Assembly (NCBI RefSeq): GCF_004798865.1
Contig: NW_025335438.1
Span: forward strand, 17,707,476-17,771,475
Length of the DNA stretch: 64,000 nt
Source of the DNA: Varanus komodoensis
Lineage: Eukaryota; Chordata; Lepidosauria; Squamata; Varanidae
Direction of reading: 5' to 3'
Made by a program: the position numbers and the translations under genes. The notes beneath the pieces were generated by a model. It made no database searches, was not told the DNA's origin, and was given only the letters and a program-made list of their open reading frames with translations. Below are positions 13,941-24,900 of this stretch, in pieces (position 1 is the stretch's first letter; each line of letters opens with the position of its first letter).

Positions 13941-15349
13941 ATGTGGAACCAGCCACTCAACTGTGGATGCCCACACTCCACTTCAGTCACTGTGAGTTTT
14001 GTGATAGTTAATTTCTGGTCTGTGCAAAATTTGGATCTCTGCTCCGCAATTCATGAAAGGCCCACCATTTGTGTAAATGTGCACAAATAGTAGCCTGTTT
14101 TAAAGATGGGCATTTGTACGCTGGCTTGACTCACATCAAACTGAGTTGGCGCCAGTGCAGGGCTGACAGAATAGAATCCATGAACCTAAATCATAAAAGA
14201 ACCCTTTCAGTTTCCACCTGGTCCCCCCACCCCAAGGTTCTTCATAAATGCCTATGTCAGATGTTATTTTTACTTTGCATATAGGAAGCTGAAGCTGAAA
14301 ATAGCTTCCTAAGCTTTCATAATAGGTTGATGGCTGAATCAGAACATGAATTAAGGAATAAGTCCACTAGGAAATTTCTACTTAATAAAGTTACTTAATA
14401 AAACTCAATATATTTAATATTCAGATGCTTGTTTGGGATCTATTCAAGTGAAAGTCTTTTTTCTTGCCTGAGCAACTAGTTTCTGAAAATTCAGATACTT
14501 ACTTAGATTGAGCTGGTGTTTTAAAAGTAATAATAAAACATCAAACATTTCTTCAGCATATTTGTAAAACCTCTGGTTTTGTGGAATGTTTCTACTATTA
14601 GCCAGGTGGAAATTTTAGCTTTCAAGGAATGTAGCTACACATCACTGAGATGTTAAGCAGGGTTTCACTGTGTAGCACAAAAGCACTCAGTTTAATTGTC
14701 AAGTATTTTTCCTGGCAAGATTGTTTGTGGTTTTTATAAAATTGTCAAAGTTTGGTAAGTATAACATCTTGGTATATGACACTTACTTTAGTTAAAGTTA
14801 AAATCAGGGATATAAAATGTAAACCAACAGTCAGTAACCAACTTTACCCATTTGGTAGGTAAAATGAGTAAGGTATCATAACATTAGGATGAGGACAGCA
14901 TTACTGAACGCAAAACTGCAATACTGCTGGAGCAGATCTAGGACAGTGAGCTGCTAAACTTGAATGAAGATCCCCCGATGCCCAGTCACACTGATAAGCT
15001 AAGTGCTTCTCATACCAGCATGCTGATCCAGCAGCACGGGGCGGGGGGTGCATCAGGCAGAACGCCACAGAGGAAAGCAAAATACCCTTCTTCGGGCTCT
15101 TGGCTCTTTTAAGGGTCTACAGTTCTCCAAAAAAGCAGGCAGAACATGGGAGAGACGGATCTACAGAACTCTGTGGTATGTTGTTCACGCTGAACTATCT
15201 TTAGCGAAGTAAACACGAGGCTGTGTCGTCCCATTGTGCCTCATGAGATCCTTGTTGAGCAGAACAGAATTTAATATATTATTCATGCAATCCTATCTCC
15301 AGAAGCAGTCTTCATACTGGATAAATTTCTGTTAATGCATTTCAGTGCA

Positions 15350-15490
15350 TGTGATAAAATGCACAGTTTAATTTATACTGTTAAATTATATTGTTTTATA
15401 TTATGCTATTTATGATTGTGAGCCGCCCCGAGGCTTCGGCGAATGGGGCGGCATAGAAGTTCCCTAAATAAATAAATAAATAAATAAACC
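15350..15490 (+). mobile_element. L2-clade LINE 3' tail with (AAAT)n
   Basis: The stretch gtgagccgccccgaggcttc followed by ggcggcatagaa and an AAAT tail matches the 3' end of the large L2 copy at 34136-34178. It is a 5'-truncated insertion in + orientation. Its 5' limit is approximate. Confidence 0.8.
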
Positions 15491-18400
15491 AGGTGAGGAA
15501 AAAATGAGCCTCGGTTACTAAAGGGGAGGGCTCATCAGAACAATTCAGAATTTATCTGACATTCTCATGGTGACCTAATTTTAGATTTGCGTGCTTATTT
15601 TCTGGCATGCCAATATTTTTAAGACTTTGGTTCTTTAGACATGTAGATTCTTCACTTCAAAGCATGTTTTGACATTCAAATGCTTTGATTTGATTATGAT
15701 ATATGGAGTGGAGGTGTTATATATTTAATACATTGAGCATCCATTCATTCTTCATGGCTCACTGGTGATCTTAAAGCTGACTTTGAATTTTGCTTGCTTA
15801 TAGTCATTTAATTTAGTATTACTGTAGCTTAAATTAAAACTGCTTCTGAAACCAAGAATGAATTTTTGTGTGAAAAGGATTGAGAGCTCAGTTCTGATTC
15901 TGAAAAAAAATTCCAGGTTGAGATGCTTATAGAGGCATATGGATGCCTGTAGAGGCCCTATTCCTTAATTCAAAGTATGTATTATCTCCTCTTGCTAAGT
16001 CACTGTACCTGGCTCCAATTGATGGATCTCAGAGCTCTAAAAGGAAAAACATAGGTCCTAGTCTGCTCACACCTGATCTAGGATATTCCACTCTTACCTG
16101 GTTTGCAAATGTCCTGCAAAGAAAAATGCAATGGTGCATCTCTGTTGCTTCCTTCAGCTAGATACTACAGGTATTATTTCTGGAGTAAGATGATGGAAAT
16201 TTTAATCACAGGTGAAGTGTTGCTAAACAATATAAACTTTGTTCCAAGTCATCTCCCTTGATACCATGTGATGACAGAGCTTGTTATTGTAACTTCTTTA
16301 AAATAGAGGTTAACATGGAAAATGGAAAACATATTTCCAGCATGCTACATTGAGCAATCAAGTAAATTAGCATCTTATGTGTATTTTCTCCCGGTAGGGA
16401 GGAGTCTTGGTCCATGTTTTTGTTGTTCAGTGCCAATTGGGAATACTTATGACTAGAAAGGAAGAAAAGGTAACATGTGCCTACTAGCCTCAATTCTATT
16501 TTAGGGGAGTCTTGGTAGCCCTTGCCCTTTAACATTGCAAATAGCGTAACAGCAGGAAGAGGTTTCTAAATGATTCAACAGTATTCACAGAAGAGGGTTA
16601 ATCCTTAGACTTTTCCAGATTAAATCTCCCCCACTCCAGCTACTGAGAGAAACATACAGGCATTCTGGTAGTACCATTACTATTGTTTAAAACTAATGAG
16701 ATATATGATTGCTCATCTCTCATCCAATCTGGAATGTATGGATCAAGGCAGTAATTTAAAAGTATACTAATCTACTGTACGTATTGGTTATTGTTTTATT
16801 GAGCTAAACCAACACATTCTTTAAAATGGCTCCGTAATATACTGTACAGTTCAGCTTCACTTTCTCTGTATATTTCTTTTAAAATGAAAGTTTAAGTGAA
16901 GCTCAAACCTAACTGATAATCATACTTCCATAAATCATGAAACAACAATGGCTGCTGTACCAATATAAATCTATATTTGAAAGTAAGTTTGTATAATGAA
17001 AATAGCTGAAATTTGTCTTTTCTGCTTTATGTAAATAAGTAGATACCAGCTTGTTTCCTTCTAAATAAGCTCTTTAATTTTTTTTTTTTAGAAACATCCA
17101 CAATTCTAGTAAAATAATACTTTATAGGTGATAGCATTCATACCAGGGCCTTTCATTTTTCTATGTGGAAAATGCCATTCCATGTTTGTTTTTTCTTGTC
17201 TTTGCCATTGACATCAAACATTCTGCTCATATCCAAGAAGGGCTGTAGTTTTGTTCTTGTTGAAATCAGAGACAAAATTTGGATTGATTTTATTGGAAAG
17301 GAATGCTATGACTATTAAAGGACAGGTTAAGAAACACAGGTGCAGTAGCCATTTGAGCATTGAAGACTCATCAAATGGATATTTCATGGGCATTTCTGGT
17401 TAGGCAAGGTGAAACTACACATCACTTTATGCTGGTCCCAGCAGTTCAACTGCTTAGCCTTACAATAGACATATATTATTTTGATACTACTATTGAGATA
17501 AAAGCCAATTAACTGTACTCCACCTCTAAATAAATGGGTTATTTTATTCTTGATTAGTTGGAAGTAATGTTAATGCTCTGTCCCTATGCTCTGTTTTATA
17601 TAGTAATGTATCCTACTCCTCTTTGTTGATACTTTAACCCTTTTTTCTCCATATTTGCTATTACCATCTCTCATTACAATTTAATTGTGAAAAAGTCTGT
17701 GCTAGTTTTCCAGATAGTGGCTGAAGAAGCAGCCTCCATTTTTAAGAGGGGTGGCCACCCTTTCAGCTACATTCCATCTCACATCCCTTCAGATATACAG
17801 AGCAGGTGAGCAGAATAAACTCAGGTGATGTTTTTCCTGTGTATGTGAACCTGAACCCACTGATTGGAGGGTTCCCGCGCAACAATTGATCACCCTGAAA
17901 GCAAAAAAGAAAAAAAAGGGGACTGATAAGTCCATTTACCATCTTTGACCAACACTCATATGCTTATATGATTTGTTGATTGCCATAGGGACCCTAATAC
18001 AAGTCTGGTTTTGCTCTGATAGCTTATGTAGCATAGGAACACAAGAAGTTAATCTTTGGTATTTAGGTGTGGCTTTCTCATTTCATTGCACATGACTACT
18101 ATTTTCTTTAATTAGCCCATTTTCATCCTTCTTTTAAGTAATAGTCTAATTAAATAAAGTCTGTTAAACTATTAGGTTATTTACACCTTTAAGGACTGGT
18201 TGTTTGTCCCACATGACCTGGACCACTTTCATTATGGTTACCAAATGAATCAAAGTGGGTGTACAGGGAAGATGAGTAGTGACATAGCCATAGAAGAGTG
18301 GGAATGTAGCAGCTGACTTTCTACTCTCACATAAAGGCCCTGAGAGGTGGAGGCAAACTATTCACCTCAGCTGGGATTAACTAGGAGCAGCGGTGGCAGA

Positions 18401-18668
18401 GAGGAGACAAAGAGAGGAGAGGAGAGTGTCTCATGAACTAGCCTGGAAAGCTGTTGTTGGACCAGCTGTCCACCACTGTCATGTCAAGCAGAAGCTGGAA
18501 AGATGGTTTTGATTTCTTTCCATGATGGAACCCTCCTGACACAATGAAAATATGCAATATGTGTTGAGTTATTTTCATCGGCTCTAAACTCCACAGTAAT
18601 GGATGGTAGCTCAATGTATCATTTATGTATGTGTGAGCAAATGAAAGCAAAATTAATATGTTTAAATT

Positions 18669-18857
18669 CTATGCTTCAGCAGATTTTTGAGAGACAGAAT
18701 CAATTAAGTTCTTATAAAAAGTAGAGCTCAAAAATCGAGGGTAGGAGTCTCTGTACATCAAAGTATAAATCTGGAGTTGTGCATCATCAAAACTATATTG
18801 TGATGGTTCCAGCATATTCCGGTTGACCAGATCTCTTGCTCTGGAGTCCAAGCTGAC
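18669..18857 (-). CDS. RGS20: RGS20 last coding exon (C-terminal half of RGS box)
   Basis: This 63-codon segment starts after acceptor ttcccattgcag and reads VSLDSRARDLVNRNMLEPSQ, then FDDAQLQIYTLMYRDSYPRF, ending KSAEA and stop. The RGS box of RGS20 binds Gi and Gz alpha subunits and speeds GTP hydrolysis. The sequence differs from RGS17 and RGS19 at the C-terminus (ending SAEA, near the SIEA of mammalian RGS20). The junction with the upstream exon is phase 0. A Sauria SINE lies just upstream in the preceding intron. Confidence 0.95.
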   Translation of the reverse strand, partial: VSLDSRARDLVNRNMLEPSQYSFDDAQLQIYTLMYRDSYPRFLSSTFYKNLIDSVSQKSAEA

Positions 18858-18980
18858 CTGCAATGGGAAAAAAAACCTTATTAGTAGCCTACTAAAACAT
18901 CCTTCCCCAACCTACTGCATACTTTCAAAAAAAAAAAAAAAAACTTGCTATGATTGCAGTGATGCTGATAAGCCTACTTA

Positions 18981-19220
18981 AAGGTAAAAGTTTCCACATG
19001 ACATTAAAGTCCAGTCATGTCTGACTGTTGGGGGTGGTGCTCATCTCCGTTTCCTAGCCAAGGGAGCCAGTGTTTGTCCGCAGACAGTCTCTGTGGTCAT
19101 GTGGCCAGCATGACTAAACACCAAAGTGCATGGAACACTGTTACCTTCCCACCAAAGTGGTACCTTTTTATCTACTTGAATTTGTGTGCTTTTGAACTGC
19201 AAGATTGGCAGGAGCTGGAA
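18981..19220 (-). mobile_element. Sauria SINE, 5' truncated
   Basis: Read on the + strand it begins aaaggtaaaagtttccacat, followed by gtcatgtctgactgtt, tgctcatctccgtttc and gtcatgtggccagcatgact, and ends near the ttttgaactgcaagattggc block. This is the reverse complement of the Sauria SINE body and its BovB-type 3' end. The tRNA-related head is missing. The family is confined to squamates, which supports the organism call. Confidence 0.85.
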
Positions 19221-19747
19221 CAGAGCTTTGGCATATTCTGTTTCTGGAGAAATTCAGGCTATTCTGGCTGTTTTGAGAACCTTTATCAGGAGTACAAAAA
19301 CCTGTATTTAAAATCCCCTGTGTGGAATGCTGTGTGTGTTAATTGAAATCACATTTCCTTGATTTTGCTGTCAGTTTAGGATTACAAATCAAGAATGTTC
19401 TTCAAAGGCTGCAATATATGGCTAGGGGGTTCAGTTAGGTTTGGTGGGTCTGTGAAGATTTGTTCATGCAGCCCTGTCCTGCTCACAGTCTGTGTGGAAA
19501 AACTTGCTGTGGCAGTCTCTCAGAACATGCTCATTGGGTTTGGCATAAAGGAAAACACGTGCATTGATGGGATGAGGGGAGAAGACTCTGGGCAATAGTT
19601 CATATTGAACCCAGGTGGCTAGATGAAATGCAGGGCACAAGATCAGTGCTGCCACTCCTTTCTCTGGATGCAGGCAAGTATCTGAATTCAGAGGCTTAAG
19701 TGCACCAAGGGCAGGAGATACTGGATTGTGCCTGAAGTGTTTTGCAC

Positions 19748-20074
19748 CAGGGGTCTCAATTGTGGCCCGTGGGATATTTTGTGGCCCCCACTTGATATCA
19801 AAGTTTAGTGATAGTGCGGCCTGCACATTTTTTCACACGCACCTGCATGAGTCGCACCCTGGGCGCAATGTTCCCTCTAAGCTGCGCGCCGGGACAGGCG
19901 AGGCACGGGGGAGAGGCCCTGCGACCTTCAAAGCACCGGTGGCACCCGGGCCGGCCTCCAGGAGTGACGCGGGATGAGCAGCCCACCACCACCGCGGTGA
20001 ATACTTGATGCGGCCCAGCCTCACCCAGACTCTACTTCCAGCGGCCCCCAGGTAAGTTGAGTTTGAGACCCCTG
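19748..20074. mobile_element. Non-autonomous hAT DNA transposon with 8-base target duplication
   Basis: The element begins caggggtctcaattgtggcc and ends agtttgagacccctg, giving terminal inverted repeats of CAGGGGTCTCAA. It is flanked by ttttgcac (19740-19747) and ttttacac (20075-20082), an 8-base duplication with one mismatch, as hAT elements make. The 327-base interior has no transposase. It is GC- and CpG-rich, unlike the intron around it. Confidence 0.8.
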
Positions 20075-21081
20075 TTTTACACCATCTCATGAGCAGTCAG
20101 AGGCACTGCCAGGATTCCTTATAGGACAGCAGTGCTTTATTCTTCCCACCCCTGCCCCCTGTTCTACCCCCACAACACTGGCTTCAAAGTTAGCCTTGTG
20201 ACCCTGGAGCACCAGCTAGCATGGAAACTACTATGGTGACCAAGTGTGTAAGGATCTGATTTTGGAATCCCAGCTCTACACAAATCATTTCTCAAAGGTC
20301 ATAACCTGGATTCCAAATGATCCTACAGCAATTTAGATAGCCTCTAGTGGCCAGAGGATTTCACCCGAAATAACTCCCAGCCACCATAAAACTAACATTT
20401 TTCTTCATAAGAAATACTACTGTGAAGTGCATAATTCTATTTAGTGGATTTAAAAAAATAAAATGTGTAATCCAGAAAAGATTACCCAACGTTTAATAAA
20501 ATAATATATTGAGTAATTTAAAAAGAGCAAGATTCTATTTAAAAAGAACAGCAGCTATATTGAAACAACTTGCAATATGAATTCTATCCTCCCTTTCTGT
20601 TCCTTGGTTCAGTCACTTTGAGGTTGTTGAGGACAAAAAAGAGAGGACCCTCTTATTCATTGTCTGTCCGTGAGAGAGACAGGCAACACCAGCAAGTAAT
20701 TTTATATTTTAAAAAACTTCTTTATTGAAGGGAAACACCAACAATAGAGAGTGAGCCCATCTTCAATTGGGACTAGCTCACACATCCATCATGCACAGTG
20801 CTTTCATGTGTTTAGCTTTTTGCAATGATTAGATGTAGAAAAACATCCTACCAAAAAACATCCTATTACTTTTGCACATGGTTTTCTTAACCTACACTTC
20901 TGGTATCAAAACAACTGGCTCCAGGCTTATCTTTTACATATTCTGACCTTCTTGGCAGAGGTTTAATTTATATTTTCAATTCTCTTATATCTCTCTGATA
21001 GAACCCTAAATAACTGCCCCCTTGTTTGGTAATCAGAAAAAAAAAATCTTCAGGATCAAGGCTATACAGCACGTTACACAC

Positions 21082-21316
21082 CTCTCTTGGAGAAAGGATG
21101 GAAACATAATCTTCATATATTCGCTTTGCTTTCTCTTGAATGAGTCTGTCACTGGATTCCTTCTTTAGGTCCTCACAGGCCAACCAGAAAAGCATGTTTT
21201 CTTCACTGAATTCTGTCCGAAGGAACTCCCTGAAAATATTTCTGCCTGATGTCGATCTCATCAATTTCTCAAAGGATTTGCCCCATGCCTTTACTTCTTC
21301 TACAGTAGGAGTTGAG
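21082..21316 (-). CDS. RGS20: RGS20 exon (N-terminal half of RGS box)
   Basis: The exon runs from acceptor ctcctcttaaag to donor GAG|GTGTGT. It encodes STPTVEEVKAWGKSFEKLM, then RNIFREFLRTEFSEENMLFW and LACEDLKKE, and ends YEDYVSILSPRE. The last part meets VSLDS of the final exon in phase 0. FREFLRTEFSEENMLFWLAC is the signature of the RZ subfamily (RGS17, 19, 20). The first base completes a serine codon begun in the preceding exon. Without splicing, the frame reads on into the intron and soon stops, so the exon end is well defined. Confidence 0.95.
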
Positions 21317-22196
21317 CTTTAAGAGGAGTGAAGAAGAGACACCTGGTGACAATGCGAAGGAAGACCTTTGGAAGCATGGAAATCTGGAGGTCATAAGTAC
21401 ACTATGCAGAGCTAGCCCTAGCATTAGACCTTAGGTAGCAGGTGATGGATCATGGAGCTGTGGTGATATGTTAGGGAACAGGGCTGTGTGTTCCATGCAA
21501 TGTGCACTACACCCCATAAGCTAGCCCATTGCCCTCAGCTGAGGCGGAGGACACAATGCTGAAGGAAGATGCAACTGCCAGTCTGCTCAGCTTCTGTACA
21601 TCTAATGGGACTAGCCTTGCTCCTTTGCCTCAGACTGTGAAATGTCCTTGGGTATATCCTGATCAACACAGCAAATCTGATACTTGTGGAATAACTTTCT
21701 AAGTCATAAAGAGGAAACACTGCAATTCACCACAAACAAACCAACAAATACAAGGAAGGGGTAAAAATTTCACCATTCAGCAGGAGGTACGGATGCTCAG
21801 TTTGTTAAGAAGTTACGTAGAATGACCTACAGAAAGCCACTGTTTTGGTCAATCATTTCCCGTATCCATCTTTAATAAGCGGTGTTTTAATTATTGGACA
21901 GAGTAGTACAGTAGCCTGCCATGTGCTTCCATGCCCTACTCTCTTAGGAATTGTGTGTTGTATGGAAATAAGGCAATGGCAATAAGGCAATGTTATTTCT
22001 GAAGCTTTTCTGCAGCAAAATATTGGAGAGAAAATAAAGATAATTGTATTAACTGCCCATAGTTAAACACATATATTAATGCCTATGCAAGCAGCTGTAT
22101 GCATGATACCCAACTCCAGTGGTAGGAAAAGTGTATTGTGTAATATTGAAAAAGTACCGAAAAAGGATGTTTTATTATTACCCAGATGCTCCTTAC
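21317..22196 (-). other. RGS20 intron
   Basis: Intron between the linker exon and the RGS-box exon. It holds a copy of an unclassified repeat (family U2, 21405-21660). Confidence 0.8.
21405..21660 (+). repeat. Unclassified dispersed repeat, family U2, copy 1
   Basis: It shares ordered blocks with 31398-31685: gctagccctancat, gaggacac, then a gcagtct, gcttctgtac and ttgcctcaga series. Both copies are about 260-290 bases long and in the same orientation. No RT, tRNA or terminal inverted repeat is evident. Confidence 0.55.
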
Positions 22197-22274
22197 CTTT
22201 CATCACCATTTGAAATGGGTTCTGATCCAATGTCATGTAATGCTGCTCTTTCATCTTGATTCCTAACTGTCAGA
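22197..22274 (-). CDS. RGS20: RGS20 linker exon
   Basis: This 78-base exon has acceptor ttactttgcag and donor AAAG|GTAAGG. It reads LTVRNQDERAALHDIGSEP and then ISNGDE. LTVRN directly follows the cysteine string in RGS17 and RGS20, and the rest is the variable linker between the membrane anchor and the RGS box. It enters in phase 2 (one base completing Cys) and leaves with two bases of a serine codon. Both phases fit the flanking exons exactly. Confidence 0.9.
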
Positions 22275-22444
22275 CTGCAAAGTAACAAACATAGTTTCAG
22301 TCAAGTGGAACTGAAGAACATTTTGCTGAAGCTTTGTACTTTCCTCCAGACTGTATCCTTGAACATAGTTTCCAACCCAGTTTTCCCCAGTATAAAACTG
22401 GGGATAATTAATACTCTTATTTTGTCTTCTCCAATCTGATACTC

Positions 22445-22525
22445 TTCAGATAATTATGTTGGCTAGGGATGATGGAAGTAGTAGTCCAATACATTTGCAA
22501 GGCACCAGGTTGGGGAAGGATGCTC
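22445..22525. repeat. Palindromic MITE-like repeat, half copy
   Basis: It contains ggctagggatgatggaagta then gtagtccaatacat and caccaggttggggaagg, the right half of the dispersed family seen whole at 45180-45292. Confidence 0.5.
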
Positions 22526-22934
22526 CTAATGCTTGCACCACATGATTTTTTTCTATTTATATTGAACTCAGCACTGCATTGTTCCTGTCTTACAACATCA
22601 TCTATTTCTTGTAATAAATTACATATTAAAAAAGAAGTAAAAAGTGGGGCAAGAAAGTAGTTTCTGCTACATGTAGCTGCATCTCAGAAAATCTGTAGTA
22701 TTAAGTAGCCTACCATTTCTGGTGGTTTGTACTAGGAGTTTATACCTGAAACCAGTTTGCACTATGGTGCCATGCAGAGCAGAATTTTATAGTATTTATG
22801 GCGCTCTCATATGAATGGGCTTCCTTCATCATCAATTCTGCTGACAGAGCAGCTGCATGAACAAGGAAGTTTTTGCATGAAAACTGGATGCTCTCTTGGC
22901 TTGCAAGATCTTGCTGGATCTGCATGATTACCTG

Positions 22935-23095
22935 AAAGCAAACTCTAACAGAATTCAGTGGGACTGACAGCATTATCCTAGCTATGTTTACCCAGAAGTA
23001 AACTCCACTGAGTTCTGTGCTGATTACTTGTAGGACATTTTTGTTGGATTGCAGCCATAGCTGTCTTTTATTCCTGCCAGTTGTGCAATCCTACA
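22935..23095. repeat. Dispersed repeat with inverted AAGTAA...TCAATGGG blocks
   Basis: Blocks such as cagaattcagtgggactgac and cccagaagtaaactccactg, plus a late ggattgcagcc, resemble a common palindromic reptile repeat (related copies at 24298-24345, 52215-52310 and 59585-59680). Class unknown. Confidence 0.45.
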
Positions 23096-23114
23096 TAATT
23101 TACAGGTGTTTGTT

Positions 23115-23152
23115 CTCTCCCTCGCCCTCTCCCTCTCCCCCCCCCCCCCTCT
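23115..23152. repeat. Pyrimidine-rich simple tract
   Basis: A CT-rich stretch (ctccctcgccctctccctct) runs into a C run. Confidence 0.8.
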
Positions 23153-23649
23153 AAGTCTGTTAGATGTAATGCAGAAGGTTTTTAAGTAATTTGTTGAACT
23201 ACTATATTTTGGAGACTTTAAAGTTTCTGTGAGTAATAAAGAACTTCATGGAAGCCACATACAACTTTTTCCTCTCTCATGTATGTACTTCCTTTCTCTC
23301 CTTCTCTCTCACCTGTTTTTAGCATCACTGGAGGAAAATCACAAGAATCATACAGGTGCCAGCACTGGTTCTTTTCTCATCACCTTCCTACTAACCCTAT
23401 TAGCAGTTTTGAAGCTATTATGGCTTTACATCAAGGAAGTAGCATGGGATATTGGATTTGCTTTCTGCCAGTGTTGCTGCTCCACTGAGCATGCTTTGTG
23501 GCTGCTCAATTATTATTTCTGAACTGAGATTCAGTCATAGTCAGCCGCTCCACATTAACTCTCATAAGCAACTGTGGCAAACTCATCTTTGTGGAGACCA
23601 CGGAAAGTGAGTTGCTCCAGCTCCTTGATCATTTTAGAGAGGAACCCTA

Positions 23650-23850
23650 TGTCCTGGAGAAGTTAGATTCCCAGTTCCAAAGCTAGAGGCAGAGCTCCAA
23701 CCTTAGAGCTGGGGATCTATCCATTGACCTATTTCTACCTTACCACCAACAGCTGGTATGGAAAAAACTATACAGGCTGTCTCTCCGAGGTCAAAAATGT
23801 GACTCAGAGAGTGGGGAAAGGGAATGTTCCAGGGGCTGTCTAGCTGGAAC
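23650..23850 (+). repeat. Unclassified dispersed repeat, family U1, copy
   Basis: Contains gattcccagttccaaagcta, then agctggtatggaaaaaact and ctgtctctccgaggtca. The same order appears at 44280-44475 (gagtcccagctacaaagg, agctggcatggaaagaact, ctgttcctccctgaggtca). Confidence 0.55.
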
Positions 23851-23939
23851 ACTAAAAGTGCAGGGTAAGAGGTGCAGAGAGGCTGCTCCTCCATTCATTT
23901 AAATTGTTGTGAGCTTCTGGGTTCAGGACTTTTACAAGC

Positions 23940-24180
23940 ATCCAGGGGGCATTTGATGCAATTGTGCCCTTAGCTGCCTTTTCGACATGGTTTTTAACTT
24001 TCAAATACTTTTTCGGTGTGCTGACCAGAGCTGTACATAGTATTCCAAGTGTGACTGTGGAAAAGATTTGCATGAAGGTTGTTACTGGAAGATTTGTTTT
24101 AGATTCCTTTACTATTTATGCCCAATATGGAAGATGGCTTTTTCACAGCAGCCACACACTGGGTCAACCTTAAAATTCCT
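23940..24180 (-). mobile_element. CR1 LINE fragment (RT C-terminal region)
   Basis: On the - strand it reads HLEYYVQLWSAHRKSI, matching the CR1 reverse transcriptase block PHLEYCVQFWxPHxKKDI. It continues to a cccaatatgg and gcagccacacactgggtca region on the + strand that also belongs to old CR1-like copies. Old and broken. Confidence 0.6.
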
Positions 24181-24297
24181 TTCTTGGTCAGTTGAGGTTA
24201 GCTCTGACTTCGTCAGCATATGAATGAAGCCAGGGGTGGGGTGGCCCAATACAAAATGGCTCATTTTACATGTATTTACAATTATCTCATTTTGTCC

Positions 24298-24345
24298 TTC
24301 ATAAGCTCCATTGAACTCAATGATACTTACTTCTCTGACTTGGAG
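24298..24345. repeat. Short copy of the inverted AAGTAA...TCAATG repeat
   Basis: Contains ataagctccattgaactcaa and tgatacttacttctctgact, as in the family at 59585-59680. Confidence 0.4.
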
Positions 24346-24724
24346 AATATATTGGAATTTGACAATGCATTTTAGCTTTTTAATAGAAATGAGAACCATT
24401 TTGCAAAAAATCGTTATCATTTAAATTATTAGTATGAACCAGGAATTTTAGCCAGGAAAAAGAAAGAGGTATCCAGCCTCTGCTTGATTATTTCTCAGTC
24501 TCTGACTTCATCCATGCTACTCTGTCAAAAGCAAGAGTAAAAACTGTACGTCTTTATCATCTCAGTCACTTGCCAGAGCAAAGAAAGTCCATCAAACAGT
24601 CTGAGTTCCAGCAGATGATACCATTGCTCTGGAGAAAAAAAAAGCCCTAATCCTGTGTTCTAACAGCTTCTCCCTCCACCACACAATCGTATAACCATGT
24701 TCTAATGAAACTTAATGAGTTGTC

Positions 24725-24900
24725 TTCTACTGATTCAGTCCATTGGCCCACGGGGCCCAAAATTATTGATGCTGCCTGACAGTGATTCACCAGGGTTTCA
24801 GGCAGGAGTTCTTCCAGCTCTCCCTGGAGAAGTTGTGAATTAAACCATAGACCATTGCATGCAAGGCAAGTGCTCTGCCTCTGAGCCACCACTGTCCCAC
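24725..24900 (-). mobile_element. tRNA-derived SINE
   Basis: On the - strand the head reads gtggctcagaggcagagc (A box), followed by a decayed B box (ggtttaattcac), then the body ctcctgcctgaaaccctggt and ccaatggactgaatcagta. It has the same organisation as the copies at 27003-27130 and 51096-51235. It is not a functional tRNA gene, since no cloverleaf can be drawn. Confidence 0.7.

Larger units (their letters stand above)
10382..18668. other. Intergenic DNA between convergent TCEA1 and RGS20
   Basis: No convincing exon is seen on either strand. Content: two short tandem duplications, a C/CA tract, a CR1 3' end, an L2 tail, one copy of an unclassified repeat family and otherwise AT-rich sequence. 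Part of the left end may be extended TCEA1 3' UTR, and the right end must contain the RGS20 3' UTR (transcribed leftward from 18668), whose limit I cannot place. Confidence 0.6.
18858..21081 (-). other. RGS20 intron with SINE and hAT insertions
   Basis: The intron runs from donor GAG|GTGTGT at 21081 to the acceptor at 18858. It contains a Sauria SINE (18981-19220), a 327-base hAT element (19748-20074) and unremarkable sequence; no exon was recognised. Confidence 0.85.

Noticed and set aside
14880-15240. Locally GC-richer block, considered as an exon or transposon
   Set aside because: No long open frame, no terminal repeats and no recognisable family; left as unexplained intergenic sequence.
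24870-24900. Possible tRNA gene
   Set aside because: Only the internal promoter boxes are preserved; no cloverleaf, and a SINE body follows.
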